A stretch of 31,005 nt of DNA from a virus: IMG/VR virus record IMGVR_UViG_3300032316_000255, positions 1 to 31,005 of that record. One strand, given 5' to 3'. Both the position numbers and the translations under genes were made by a program. Shown here piece after piece: positions 1 through 7,817 of the stretch (its first letter is position 1; each line of letters opens with the position of its first letter). The notes below the pieces were generated by a model, which worked only from the letters and a program-made list of their open reading frames with translations, did not search any database and was not told the DNA's origin.

Positions 1-1
1 G

Positions 2-673
2 AAATCGTTCACTCAAGATGAGTTGGACGCTATCGTTGGAAAACGCCTTGCAAGAGAACAGCGCAAATGGGAAAGAGATCAAGCCCAGAGGTTTGCGGAG
101 CAACAGGCTAGACAGCCCGTCGCCCCTCCACCTGCGCCAGATGATTTTGAGAACGCACATCAGTATGCGGAAGCATTAGCTGAACAGCGGGCTCAACAGC
201 TTCTGGCTCAACGAGAGAACGCAAGACAGCAAGCGGCGATCTTAGACAGTTATAAAGACCGCGAAGAGGAAGCGCGTGATAGATACGAGGACTTTGAACA
301 AGTCGCGTATAATCCGAATCTTCCTGTAACGGATTTTATGGCTCAAGCCATCCAGGCTTCAGACATTGGCCCCGAAGTGATCTACCACTTAGGCTCCAAT
401 CCGAAAGAAGCCAAACGGATCGCCAATTTGCCGCCGATTTTGCAGGCAAAGGAGATCGGTAGGATCGAGGCCAAATTGGTCGCGGAACCGCCGACAAAAC
501 GCACTTCAACTGCGCCAGCTCCTCTTGCTCCTGTCACGGCTACTCGGTCAAGCTCCGGCCCTAGATATGATACGACAGACCCACGGTCTACAAAGTCGAT
601 GTCAACGTCAGAATGGATTGAAGCCGAACGGTTGCGACAGATCAAGAAGTGGGAAGCGCAAAACCGTAGGTAA
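2..673 (+). CDS. Phage scaffolding protein (5' end cut by the window)
   Basis: The reading frame is open from the first bases, reading KSFTQDELDAIVGKRLARE, so the true start lies upstream and the internal TTG at 23 is not the start. The FTQDELDAI..RLARE opening is typical of phage scaffold or minor head proteins. The visible 223 residues are highly charged, with a Gln/Glu/Arg-rich predicted coiled coil (about residues 15-95), a short ordered middle and a Pro/Thr/Ser-rich linker. The tail is basic (KKWEAQNRR), as scaffolds that bind coat protein through a positive C-terminal helix often have. It lies 7 bases upstream of the coat gene, which is the P22 gp8-gp5 arrangement. The role is inferred: it would guide coat assembly into procapsids and then leave or be degraded. 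The family is inferred from position and composition, not from a catalytic motif. Confidence 0.75.
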   Translation, partial: KSFTQDELDAIVGKRLAREQRKWERDQAQRFAEQQARQPVAPPPAPDDFENAHQYAEALAEQRAQQLLAQRENARQQAAILDSYKDREEEARDRYEDFEQVAYNPNLPVTDFMAQAIQASDIGPEVIYHLGSNPKEAKRIANLPPILQAKEIGRIEAKLVAEPPTKRTSTAPAPLAPVTATRSSSGPRYDTTDPRSTKSMSTSEWIEAERLRQIKKWEAQNRR

Positions 674-680
674 TTAAATC

Positions 681-1877
681 ATGTCTAATTCGATTTTAAC
701 AATCGACATGATTACTCGCAAGGCTCTTGAGATCCTTGAGAATAGTCTTGTCCTCACGCGCACTGTAAACCGTCAGTATGACGACTCTTTCGCTGTAGAA
801 GGCGCTAAGATCGGCTCGACACTCCGCATCCGTCTTCCTGACCGCGCTTTGGTTACGGACGGCGCTGCCCTTCAGGTTCAGGACGACAACGAGCAATACA
901 CCACGCTTACTGTCTCCAGCCAGAAGCACATCGGCGTGAACTTCACGACCGCCGAACTCACGATGCAGTTGGACGACTTCGCTGAACGTGTTCTGAAGCC
1001 TCGTATTTCGCAGCTCGCGTCTTCTATCGACGCCGACGTTGCAAACAGCTTCAAATACATCGGCAACTCGGTCGGCACCCCAGGCACCACGCCTGCTACG
1101 TCGCTCGTTCTGTTGCAAGCCCAGCAAAAGCTCAACGAGAACGCCGCAGTCATGCAGCCTCGCTATGCCACTGTTAACCCAGCCGCTAACGCTGCGTTGA
1201 TCGAAGGCATGAAAGGTTTGTTCAACCCTGTGTCGGCTATTTCGAAGCAGTTCAAGAACGGCATGTTTGGTGAAGGCATCCTCGGCTACGATGAGCTGAA
1301 TATGTCTCAGTCAATCAAGCAGTTCACGACTGGCTCGCGCACCGGCACTGTTACGGTTAGCACGACCGTTACCGCTGAAGGCTCAACCAGCATCGTTCTG
1401 ACGGGCCTCGGCTCAACGGTCATCAAAGCTGGCGACGTGTTCACCATCGGTAGCGTCTTCGCTGTCAACCCACAGACCCGTGAGTCAACCGGCTCGCTGT
1501 ATCAGTTCGTTGCTCTTGCTGACGTTACGGCGTCAACAACCGCTACGGTCACTGTTCCTGCGATGTATTCGGCTACTCAGGCTCTCGCTACGGTTGATGC
1601 TCTGCCGGTTTCCGGCGCGGCTGTCACGTTCCTCGGCGCTGCTTCAACGCAGTATCCACAGAACTTGATCTATCACCGCGACGCGATCAGCTTCGCTACC
1701 GCCGACCTTCTGCTTCCGCAGGGTGTCGATATGGCAAGCCGTCAGGTTCACAATGGCATCAGCTTACGCGTTGTTCGTCAGTATGACATCAACAACGACC
1801 GTCTGCCTTGCCGTATTGACGTGCTTTATGGCTACAGCGTGATTCGTCCGCAGATGGCCGTTCGCCTTTGGGGCTAA
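681..1877 (+). CDS. Major capsid (coat) protein, P22 gp5-like
   Basis: This 398-residue protein begins MSNSILTIDMITRKALEILEN, followed by VLTRTVNRQYDDSF and KIGSTLRIRLPDR. These are hallmarks of the P22 coat protein family (HK97 fold with an inserted domain; P22 gp5 is about 430 residues). The middle part (about 215-320) is Thr/Val/Ser-rich and beta-like, where the family carries its inserted domain. The C-terminal part (LIYHRDAISFATADL, then SLRVVRQYDINNDRLPCRIDVLYG) is the conserved end of the family. It would form the icosahedral shell around the DNA. The gene follows the scaffold by 7 bases with an AGGT ribosome-binding site, and a stable hairpin (1883-1902) follows it. Codon choice is smoother than in the neighbours, as expected for a highly expressed gene. 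Confidence 0.93.
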   Translation: MSNSILTIDMITRKALEILENSLVLTRTVNRQYDDSFAVEGAKIGSTLRIRLPDRALVTDGAALQVQDDNEQYTTLTVSSQKHIGVNFTTAELTMQLDDFAERVLKPRISQLASSIDADVANSFKYIGNSVGTPGTTPATSLVLLQAQQKLNENAAVMQPRYATVNPAANAALIEGMKGLFNPVSAISKQFKNGMFGEGILGYDELNMSQSIKQFTTGSRTGTVTVSTTVTAEGSTSIVLTGLGSTVIKAGDVFTIGSVFAVNPQTRESTGSLYQFVALADVTASTTATVTVPAMYSATQALATVDALPVSGAAVTFLGAASTQYPQNLIYHRDAISFATADLLLPQGVDMASRQVHNGISLRVVRQYDINNDRLPCRIDVLYGYSVIRPQMAVRLWG

Positions 1878-1882
1878 TAAGC

Positions 1883-1907
1883 GATGGGCCTTCGGGCCCG
1901 TCCTTTT
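1883..1907 (+). terminator. Hairpin with UUCG tetraloop after the coat gene
   Basis: GATGGGCC-TTCG-GGCCCGTC forms an 8-bp stem with one G-T pair closed by a C(UUCG)G tetraloop. It is followed by CTTTTCTC. It starts 6 bases after the coat stop. The shape is that of a rho-independent terminator with a weak U tract, so it may be partial, giving more coat than downstream mRNA, or may act as a 3' stabiliser. Confidence 0.7.
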
Positions 1908-1930
1908 CTCATCTTTCTGGAGTTTAACCC

Positions 1931-2416
1931 ATGACAACTACTCAGAACGCGGCTTATCCGCTTGAGACGTTTGGCCCTTACGGCGCTATTCCGCAGGGCA
2001 CAGGCGGCTATCAGTTTTCGGCAGGCAATCTAACTGAGCCTCTTATCTTTGCGCAGCCTGCGCCTTCCGCTCTTACGGGCGCTACGGTCACGGTTACTGT
2101 TGACAACCTTGCCAACGGCCTCATTACCGTTGATTCTGGCGGCACGGACGCTGGCACCTACACGTTCCCAACGGGCGCGTTGATTGATGCGGCTTTCCCT
2201 AGCCTCAAAGTCAATTCAGGCTTTGACGTTCATATCATCAACCTCGGCGACAACGCCGCGAATGATGTGACGTTCGGCGCTGGCACGGGCAATTCGATTG
2301 TTGGTCAGGCTATTGTTGTTGACGCAGCCGCTGCGGCCCCAACAAACCCAGCATCGGCTACCTTCCGCTTCCGTAAAACCGGCACGGCTGCGTATTCGAT
2401 CTACCGCATCGCATAA
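1931..2416 (+). CDS. Small virion-associated protein, possible decoration protein
   Basis: This is a 161-residue acidic, Gly/Ala/Thr-rich protein with alternating beta-like stretches (TVTVTVDNLANGLITVDSGG, then FDVHIINLGDNAANDVTFGAG). It has no signal peptide, no Cys and no catalytic motif. It ends in ASATFRFRKTGTAAYSIYRI, the kind of beta-strand tail seen in capsid decoration or fibre-head proteins. The start is supported by CTGGAG 8 bases upstream of the ATG. It sits directly after the coat gene between two intergenic hairpins, so it is presumably made in large amounts. A head-decoration role is inferred from position and composition. I do not recognise the family. Confidence 0.6.
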   Translation: MTTTQNAAYPLETFGPYGAIPQGTGGYQFSAGNLTEPLIFAQPAPSALTGATVTVTVDNLANGLITVDSGGTDAGTYTFPTGALIDAAFPSLKVNSGFDVHIINLGDNAANDVTFGAGTGNSIVGQAIVVDAAAAAPTNPASATFRFRKTGTAAYSIYRIA

Positions 2417-2418
2417 TA

Positions 2419-2447
2419 GGGTGGGCGCAAGCCCACTCTTCTCTCTT
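2419..2447 (+). terminator. Hairpin with GCAA tetraloop
   Basis: GGGTGGGC-GCAA-GCCCACTC is an 8-bp stem with one G-T pair closed by a GNRA-type tetraloop. It is followed by TTCTCTCTTT and begins 3 bases after a stop codon. This is a second terminator-like or mRNA-stabilising hairpin in the capsid region. Confidence 0.65.
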
Positions 2448-2461
2448 TAGAGGACATTACC

Positions 2462-3001
2462 ATGCCAAACACCAAAGCGGTTGGTGTTGCTTTTTCTGAT
2501 CCTGAACTCGTAGCTGGCACAACCATCACGGGCGCAACGATCACTGGGGCGACGCTGGACTCTACAACCAAAGTTCTCTCTAACATCTACAGCGGCTATT
2601 CTGAGAGTCAGCAAGGCGCTACGATTGCGGTCACTACTGGCGGAACTAATGATGTTTTTCTCATCGTAGCCTCTGCGGGTGTTCTTACTTCAGCGCTCTT
2701 TTCTGGCGTAGATGCTTTGGCTGCTAATGACACGAACTACATTACGTTCAGCATTACCAATCTTGGTCAGGCTGGCGCTGGTTCAGCGGCTATGTTGGCG
2801 GCTACTGACGCTAACACAACCAAAGCAACGGGCGGTTCAGCTATTACAGCTAATGCCAAGCGCACATTGACGCTTAACGGCACCGCTGCCAATTTGGTTG
2901 TTGCTGATGGTGATCGTTTGCGTATCCGCGCTACGGTTTCTGGAACGCTTGCTAACACCGTTACATTCCCCGTCTATAATCTGGAATTTTCGGTAGCTTA
3001 A
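2462..3001 (+). CDS. Small beta-rich virion protein, unknown
   Basis: This 179-residue protein is rich in Thr, Ala, Gly and Val and begins MPNTKAVGVAFSDPELVAG. A short pseudo-repeat TTITGATITGAT follows. The body alternates hydrophobic and Thr/Ser residues and ends in a beta pattern (RLRIRATVSGTLANTVTFPV), as in virion proteins with a jelly-roll or Ig-like fold. There is no Cys and no membrane segment. AGAGGA lies just upstream of the ATG, and hairpins stand on both sides. A structural role in or on the capsid is inferred from the position between coat and tail-machine genes. Its N-terminus resembles that of the partial gene at the right end of the window (MANTKPIGVAYED). Confidence 0.6.
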   Translation: MPNTKAVGVAFSDPELVAGTTITGATITGATLDSTTKVLSNIYSGYSESQQGATIAVTTGGTNDVFLIVASAGVLTSALFSGVDALAANDTNYITFSITNLGQAGAGSAAMLAATDANTTKATGGSAITANAKRTLTLNGTAANLVVADGDRLRIRATVSGTLANTVTFPVYNLEFSVA

Positions 3002-3002
3002 T

Positions 3003-3033
3003 ATATAGCGGCCTACGGGCCGCTGTATTTCTT
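3003..3033 (+). terminator. Hairpin with UACG tetraloop
   Basis: AGCGGCC-TACG-GGCCGCT is a perfect 7-bp stem with a C(UACG)G, UNCG-type tetraloop. A few further A-T and G-T pairs extend it outward. It is followed by GTATTTCTTT. It is the third hairpin of this design between small late genes. Confidence 0.7.
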
Positions 3034-3046
3034 TAGAAAGTAACCA

Positions 3047-3250
3047 ATGGCTGTTATTTATTTGAAACACCCCGAACATGGGGTTAAAGTGGCGTGTCTC
3101 GACCTAGAGGCCGAAGCCGATATTGAGAACGGCTGGGAGAGGTTCGACCCAAATGACGACATACAGTTGCTATCAGCAAATAGTGGGGGCGATGAGGCTT
3201 CTCGGAGTGTTAGCCGAAGGCGAAACGCCTTCCGCCGAGACAGCGAATGA
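3047..3250 (+). CDS. Small hypothetical protein overlapping the gp4-like gene
   Basis: This 67-residue frame begins MAVIYLKHPEHGVKVACLD and contains the plausible globular stretch EAEADIENGWERFDPND. The last 25 or so residues (Arg/Ser-rich) are read in a different frame from the start of the gp4-like gene, over 98 bases. The GWERFDP stretch resembles small phage virion-assembly proteins found before head-completion genes, but I cannot name a family. The start has GAAAG about 9 bases upstream. The first half looks like real coding sequence. The low-complexity end may simply run on because the overlap lacks a stop. Confidence 0.5.
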   Translation: MAVIYLKHPEHGVKVACLDLEAEADIENGWERFDPNDDIQLLSANSGGDEASRSVSRRRNAFRRDSE

Positions 3251-3869
3251 CGCGCTCTTTGCGCTGAACCAGATGATCGACAGTTGGAATACCGAACGAC
3301 TGTCGGTGTTCTCAACGCAAGATCAAATATTCAACTGGCCGTCAGGCGAACGTAATCGCACATTAGGCCCGACGGGCGACTTTGTGGGTTTACGTCCTGT
3401 ATTGCTGGACGACGCGACTTATTTCCGCGATCCGCAGACTAATGTGTCTTACGGCATTAAATTTATTAACCAGCAACAATACGATGGTATTGCTGTCAAG
3501 ACGGTAACGTCTACATATCCACAAGTTATATTTACCAATATGACCTATCCAAACATTGATATGGTCATCTATCCAGTCCCTTTAAGACTGTTAGAATGGC
3601 ATTTTATCTCGGTTGAAAAACTATCCGAACCAGCGCTTCTTTCGACCGAAATGTCTTTCCCGCCAGGATACTTGCGGGCCTTCCGTTACAATCTGGCTTG
3701 CGAGCTTGCGCCTGAGTTTGGCGTCGAGCCATCGCCTACGGTCAGCCGTATCGCTATGTATAGCAAGCGCAATCTGAAGCGCATCAATAACCCTGACGAC
3801 ATCATGGCTCTGCCTTACAGCATTGTCGGCACACGCCAGCGCTATAACATCTATGCGGGCAACTACTGA
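3153..3869 (+). CDS. Head-completion / tail accessory factor, P22 gp4-like
   Basis: This 238-residue protein starts MTTYSCYQQIVGAMRLLGVL, then AETANDALFALNQMIDSWNTERL and FNWPSGERNRTLGPTGDF. These are signature stretches of the P22 tail accessory factor gp4 family, which binds below the portal, closes the DNA-filled head and begins tail assembly. The C-terminal half (EMSFPPGYLRAFRYNLACELAPEFG) is also family-typical. The ATG at 3153 is preferred over an upstream TTG because the protein alignment begins there and GGAGAGG lies upstream. It overlaps the previous small frame and shares TGATG with the next gene (1-base overlap), so the two tail-machine proteins are probably translationally coupled. 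Confidence 0.88.
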   Translation: MTTYSCYQQIVGAMRLLGVLAEGETPSAETANDALFALNQMIDSWNTERLSVFSTQDQIFNWPSGERNRTLGPTGDFVGLRPVLLDDATYFRDPQTNVSYGIKFINQQQYDGIAVKTVTSTYPQVIFTNMTYPNIDMVIYPVPLRLLEWHFISVEKLSEPALLSTEMSFPPGYLRAFRYNLACELAPEFGVEPSPTVSRIAMYSKRNLKRINNPDDIMALPYSIVGTRQRYNIYAGNY

Positions 3870-5422
3870 TGGTCGCAACGCCTATTCTTGGCTCTAGTTA
3901 TGTCACCCGCAGTCCAAATGCGGCTGACAACCGAATGATTAATTTGTTCCCTGAAGTTATACCTGAAGGCGGAAAAACCGCCGCATGGCTTCAGCGTGCG
4001 CCAGGATTACGTTTGCTCGCCCGCGTTGGGTCAGGGCCGATCAGAGGTCTTTGGACATTTGCCGACCCTAACACAGCGGTTCCTTACGGCTATGTCGTGT
4101 CAGGAACTAAGCTCTATAAATTAGCAACTGATTATACTTTTACGGATCTTGGCACTGTTATTGGAACAGGCCAAGTCAACATGGTCGATAACGGCACGCA
4201 GCTCTACATCGCTGCGGGCGCAAAGGGTTATATCTACAACGCCAATACAAACGTCTTTGCGGAGATCACTGATGTTGACTTTTATGGCGCAGTTGGTGTC
4301 GGTTTTCTGGATGGTTACTTTGTTTATAATGAACCAAACAGTCAAAACATATGGGTTTCATCCCTTAACGACGGCACGGCGGTAGATCCGACAGACTACG
4401 CCAGCATTGACGGCTCGCCTGACAATCTTGTCACGCTGCTTGTCGATCACCGCGAAGTCTGGTGCTTTGGTTCTAACTCCGTTGAAGTTTGGTATAACGC
4501 AGGTCTTCCGACATTTCCTCTAGCGCGTATTCAAGGCGCGTTCAACGAAATTGGTTGTCTTGCGGCTTACTCAGTAGCCAAACTCGACAATGGTATTTTC
4601 TGGCTTGGGTCTGACGCACGCGGTAATGGTATCGTCTATCGGTCAAAAGGCTACTCAGGCGAGCGCGTCTCGACGCACGCTGTTGAGTGGCAGATCCAGC
4701 AATACACTAATCTTTCAGATGCTGTCGGCTATACTTATCAACAGGACGGCCATAGCTTTTATGTTCTGAACTTTCCGACCGCTGATACGACATGGGTTTA
4801 TGACGTAGCTACACAGGTCTGGCATGAGCGGGCTGGCTGGGAAAATGACGCCTTCACCCGCACACGCGGTAACTGCCAGATGAACTTTAACAACACGATT
4901 GTTATCGGAGACTATCGCGTTGGTGAATTATACGCCTACGATCCTAACGTCTATTCAGAAGCAGGCACGATTCAAAAGTGGCTCCGCTCTTGGCGTGCGC
5001 TGCCAACAGGCCAGAACAATCTAACCCGCACGACGCAGCATAGTCTTCAACTAGATTGTCAAGCGGGCGTTGGTCTTGAAGGTGTTGATTATCAGTATTT
5101 AGATGGTTTGTTTCTCATAACGGAGAGCGGCGACCGGCTTCTTACGGAATCTAATGATTATATTATAGCGCAAGGCGCTCCGCTTGCCCCAGGCGTTGAC
5201 CCGCAGGTTATGCTGCGCTGGTCGGATGATGGCGGCCATACATGGTCTAACGAGCACTGGAAATCTATGGGCCGTATAGGTCAAACAGGCTACCGCACGA
5301 TCTGGCGGCGGCTTGGCATGACGTTGAAATTGCGTGATCGGGTGTATGAGATCTCAGGCACTGATGCGGTGAAAATCGCTATCATGGGCGCAGAACTGCA
5401 CATGAGCCCGACCAATGCCTGA
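3869..5422 (+). CDS. Packaged-DNA stabilisation / tail hub protein, P22 gp10-like
   Basis: This protein has 517 residues, against about 470 in P22 gp10. It opens TPILGSSYVTRSPNAADNR, then MINLFPEVIPEGGK and LQRAPGLRLL, all hallmarks of the Phage_stabilise family. A predominantly beta, propeller-like body follows (TKLYKL, YIYNANTN, HREVWCFGSNSVEVWYN). It ends VMLRWSDDGGHTWSNEHWKS and GRIGQTGYRTIWRRLGM, conserved in gp10-type and related virion proteins. In P22 this protein forms the hub below gp4, holds the packaged DNA and connects to the tail needle and spikes. No needle gene (gp26) is recognisable in this window. The gene overlaps the next by 8 bases. Confidence 0.88.
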   Translation: MVATPILGSSYVTRSPNAADNRMINLFPEVIPEGGKTAAWLQRAPGLRLLARVGSGPIRGLWTFADPNTAVPYGYVVSGTKLYKLATDYTFTDLGTVIGTGQVNMVDNGTQLYIAAGAKGYIYNANTNVFAEITDVDFYGAVGVGFLDGYFVYNEPNSQNIWVSSLNDGTAVDPTDYASIDGSPDNLVTLLVDHREVWCFGSNSVEVWYNAGLPTFPLARIQGAFNEIGCLAAYSVAKLDNGIFWLGSDARGNGIVYRSKGYSGERVSTHAVEWQIQQYTNLSDAVGYTYQQDGHSFYVLNFPTADTTWVYDVATQVWHERAGWENDAFTRTRGNCQMNFNNTIVIGDYRVGELYAYDPNVYSEAGTIQKWLRSWRALPTGQNNLTRTTQHSLQLDCQAGVGLEGVDYQYLDGLFLITESGDRLLTESNDYIIAQGAPLAPGVDPQVMLRWSDDGGHTWSNEHWKSMGRIGQTGYRTIWRRLGMTLKLRDRVYEISGTDAVKIAIMGAELHMSPTNA

Positions 5423-6020
5423 TGTAGTTAATAACACACAGATACCAGCGGCTCGCGTCAAAATGAACGACGACGTTACGGGCTTCGTTAATCGGCCTTG
5501 GTATCGTTGGTTTTTTAATACTTATACGGCTGTTGAAGCTGGTCGCCGATATGGATCATTCTATAGCACAACAACATTTACGCCTGCGGCTATAAACACA
5601 GCGTATGCAATAACCTTCAACAACACTTATACCCGCGCCGACGGATCCGATTTGACTTATGGTGTTTATATCGGCACACCAACGTCTCGCGTTTATGTAG
5701 ACAATACAGCTACATATAATTTTCAGTTTTCCGCGCAAATACATAATACGGCAGGCGGCACTAAGCGCGTTTATATATGGCCTCAAATAAACGGTATCAA
5801 TGTAGATGATTCGGCGACAGAAGTGACATTAACCGGCGGATCTAACGACGCGATTGTCGCCGCATGGAATTTCGTGCTAAACCTTCAGACAGGCGATTAT
5901 TTTGAGCTGGTCTATTCCTCTAGCAATTTAAATGTCTCAATTCCGTATGTGGCTGCGTCTAGTCCTGTTCCCGCAATTCCTTCGGTCATTCTGACCGTAA
6001 CAAGTAGTGTAGGTGGTTAA
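5415..6020 (+). CDS. Virion-associated protein, probable tail component
   Basis: This 201-residue protein has an N-terminal segment common to small tail proteins of podoviruses (ARVKMNDDVTGFVNRPWYRW, then FFNTYTAVE). The beta-rich remainder (YAITFNNTYTRADGSDLTYG, then YNFQFSAQIHN, KRVYIWPQINGINV, DYFELVYSSSNLNV) resembles a C1q/TNF-like or fibre-head sandwich. It has no Cys, signal peptide or membrane segment. It is wedged between the gp10-like hub and the tail fibre, overlapping the former by 8 bases and abutting the latter. An adaptor or accessory tail-fibre role is inferred from this position. I do not recognise a named family. Confidence 0.6.
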   Translation: MPDVVNNTQIPAARVKMNDDVTGFVNRPWYRWFFNTYTAVEAGRRYGSFYSTTTFTPAAINTAYAITFNNTYTRADGSDLTYGVYIGTPTSRVYVDNTATYNFQFSAQIHNTAGGTKRVYIWPQINGINVDDSATEVTLTGGSNDAIVAAWNFVLNLQTGDYFELVYSSSNLNVSIPYVAASSPVPAIPSVILTVTSSVGG

Positions 6021-7535
6021 ATGGCTGTTCTTACGCCAGTTGCTAAGATGCAATTCCTTGACGCGACAGGCGCTCCGCTTGTTGGCGGTCTTCTTTATAC
6101 CTACGCGGCGGGCACAACAACGCCTCAAGCGAGCTATACGGACTCTACCGGCGCGCAAGCTAATACTAATCCTGTTGTCCTAGACGCACGCGGCGAAGCG
6201 AATATCTGGCTGGCGTCTGCAACGTATAAATTTAAACTTGCGGCTGCGGATAATACTGAACTTTGGACGGTTGATAATATCTCCGCGCCTACTTCGTCGC
6301 TGTCGCCTGTTCTATCGGGCAACGTGACGATTGACTCTAACTCGGCTGGCCCTGCGCTTAAGATCACACAGACCGGCACCGGCCCTGTGTTGCGCGTGCA
6401 GGACAGCGTAGACCCTGACGTTACGCCTTTTATTATTGATTCTACAGGTCAAGTGGGTATTGGAACGCAATCGCCGTCAACAGCTTTTGACGTTAATGAT
6501 GGCGTCATTCAGCTATCCAGTAGCGGCGTGTCGCGCACGACCATATCGGCAGATGCGTCTAACTCGACAATAAACTCGCCAAGCACACGCGGGCTTATTC
6601 TCTCAACTGGCGGCACACCTCGCATTACTATAGCGAGCGGTGGCGGCGTTACTTTCTCCGGCGCTGTCACGGCGTCAGGCGGCGCAACTATCACAGGTAA
6701 TGTGGCCGTCACAGGCACGCTATCTTCTACAAGCACATTAACAGTATCTTCAGGCGGTGCAGCTATTACAGGCAATAGCACCGTCACCGGCACACTAAAC
6801 GCTACAAGCACATTAACGGCTCAAAATGGGTTAACCGTATCGGCAGGCGGCGCGGGCATTACTGGTAATAGCACCGTTACCGGCACGCTGACATCTACGA
6901 GCACATTAACGGCTCAGAACGGTTTGACCGTATCGGCGGGCGGCGCGGGCATTACGGGTTTGCTGACGGCTAATAGCGGCGTCTCTGTCCCATCGGGGAA
7001 TGTTAGCGTCACTGGCACCGTAACGGCTACGACTTTTACGGGCGCGTGGACGAACTTACCGGCTGGGACGGTCATGCTGTTCGTGCAAACGTCTGCGCCT
7101 ACAGGCTGGACAAAATCAACAGCGCATGACAACAAGGCGCTTCGTGTCGTATCTGGCGCAGCTTCGTCAGGCGGCTCGGTGGCATTTACAACAGCTTTTG
7201 CTTCTCAAAGCGTCAGCGGCACAGTTGGTAGCTATACGCTGACAACAGCCGATATACCGGCGCATAACCATACCGCAACATCAACTGTTACTGATCCAGG
7301 ACATTTTCATAATTATGATAAAGTAAGCGGCACCGCGCAAGCTGTCGGTGGATCTGGTTCCAGCTATTTTACGGGAACGGCTTCTACAGCTACTGACACA
7401 AAAACAACAGGCATTACGGTTGCCACAACTACGGCTAATACAGGCAGCGGTGGAGGCCATAGTCACAGTTTCACCGGCACGGCAATCAATCTTGCCGTTC
7501 AGTATGTAGACGTTATCATCGCAACGAAAGATTAG
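6021..7535 (+). CDS. Tail fibre with repeat shaft and collar-like tip
   Basis: The protein has 504 residues. Residues 1-90 (VAKMQFLDATGAPLVGGLLY, then DARGEANIWL) are a fibre N-terminal domain found in many phage tail fibres that attaches to the virion. Residues 220-340 form a Gly/Thr/Ser-rich shaft with two near-identical 31-residue repeats (251-281 and 282-312, core STLTAQNGLTVSAGGAGIT) and a shorter variant before them. Residues 345-504 resemble a tail-collar or T4 gp12-type tip: TVMLFVQTSAPTGW, then DIPAHNHTATSTV, DPGHFH and GGGHSHSF, ending LAVQYVDVIIATKD. The HxH pairs match metal-coordinating residues of trimeric fibre tips. It probably recognises the host receptor. It starts directly after the preceding stop. 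Confidence 0.8.
   Translation: MAVLTPVAKMQFLDATGAPLVGGLLYTYAAGTTTPQASYTDSTGAQANTNPVVLDARGEANIWLASATYKFKLAAADNTELWTVDNISAPTSSLSPVLSGNVTIDSNSAGPALKITQTGTGPVLRVQDSVDPDVTPFIIDSTGQVGIGTQSPSTAFDVNDGVIQLSSSGVSRTTISADASNSTINSPSTRGLILSTGGTPRITIASGGGVTFSGAVTASGGATITGNVAVTGTLSSTSTLTVSSGGAAITGNSTVTGTLNATSTLTAQNGLTVSAGGAGITGNSTVTGTLTSTSTLTAQNGLTVSAGGAGITGLLTANSGVSVPSGNVSVTGTVTATTFTGAWTNLPAGTVMLFVQTSAPTGWTKSTAHDNKALRVVSGAASSGGSVAFTTAFASQSVSGTVGSYTLTTADIPAHNHTATSTVTDPGHFHNYDKVSGTAQAVGGSGSSYFTGTASTATDTKTTGITVATTTANTGSGGGHSHSFTGTAINLAVQYVDVIIATKD
6696..6956 (+). repeat. Repeats encoding the tail-fibre shaft
   Basis: Two consecutive 93-base units (6771-6863 and 6864-6956), each encoding 31 residues, follow a shorter 75-base copy beginning at 6696. 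The DNA copies are similar but not identical (for example CAAAATGGG versus CAGAACGGT), so the duplication is not very recent. Confidence 0.75.
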
Positions 7536-7537
7536 AC

Positions 7538-7804
7538 ATGGAGCTGAAGAACGGAACTTTTTGTCCTTTAATTAAGAAAGACTGCGTGCAACTTAAGTGC
7601 GCGTGGTTTACCCTTCTCAGGGGCACAAACCCCAACACGGGCAAAGAGGTAGACGAATGGATGTGCGCTGTAACGGCGCTACCTATGCTACAGATCGAGG
7701 TCGCCAAAGAAGTCCGTCAGGGCGCAGCGGCAACTGAATCGTTCCGTAATGAAGTAGTTGGAATATCTCAGGCTCCGCAGGTTAGATTTTTGAGTAACTC
7801 GTGA
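7538..7804 (+). CDS. Small Cys-containing phage protein
   Basis: This is an 88-residue protein: MELKNGTFCPLIKKDCVQLK, then CAWFTLLRGTNPNTGKEVDEW and CAVTALPMLQIEVA. Four Cys (9, 16, 21, 43) are arranged as C-x6-C-x4-C-x21-C and could bind a metal or an iron-sulfur cluster. Similar short proteins are common next to tail-fibre or ejection genes in phages, but their role is not established as far as I know. It starts 2 bases after the tail-fibre stop and lies 13 bases before the first ejection-type gene, so it is part of the late operon. Confidence 0.65.
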   Translation: MELKNGTFCPLIKKDCVQLKCAWFTLLRGTNPNTGKEVDEWMCAVTALPMLQIEVAKEVRQGAAATESFRNEVVGISQAPQVRFLSNS

Positions 7805-7817
7805 TATAAGAGGCATC

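Noticed and set aside
696-1127. Antisense open frame of 143 codons within the coat gene
   Set aside because: It is opposite highly conserved P22-type coat sequence; the length follows from GC-rich codon structure.
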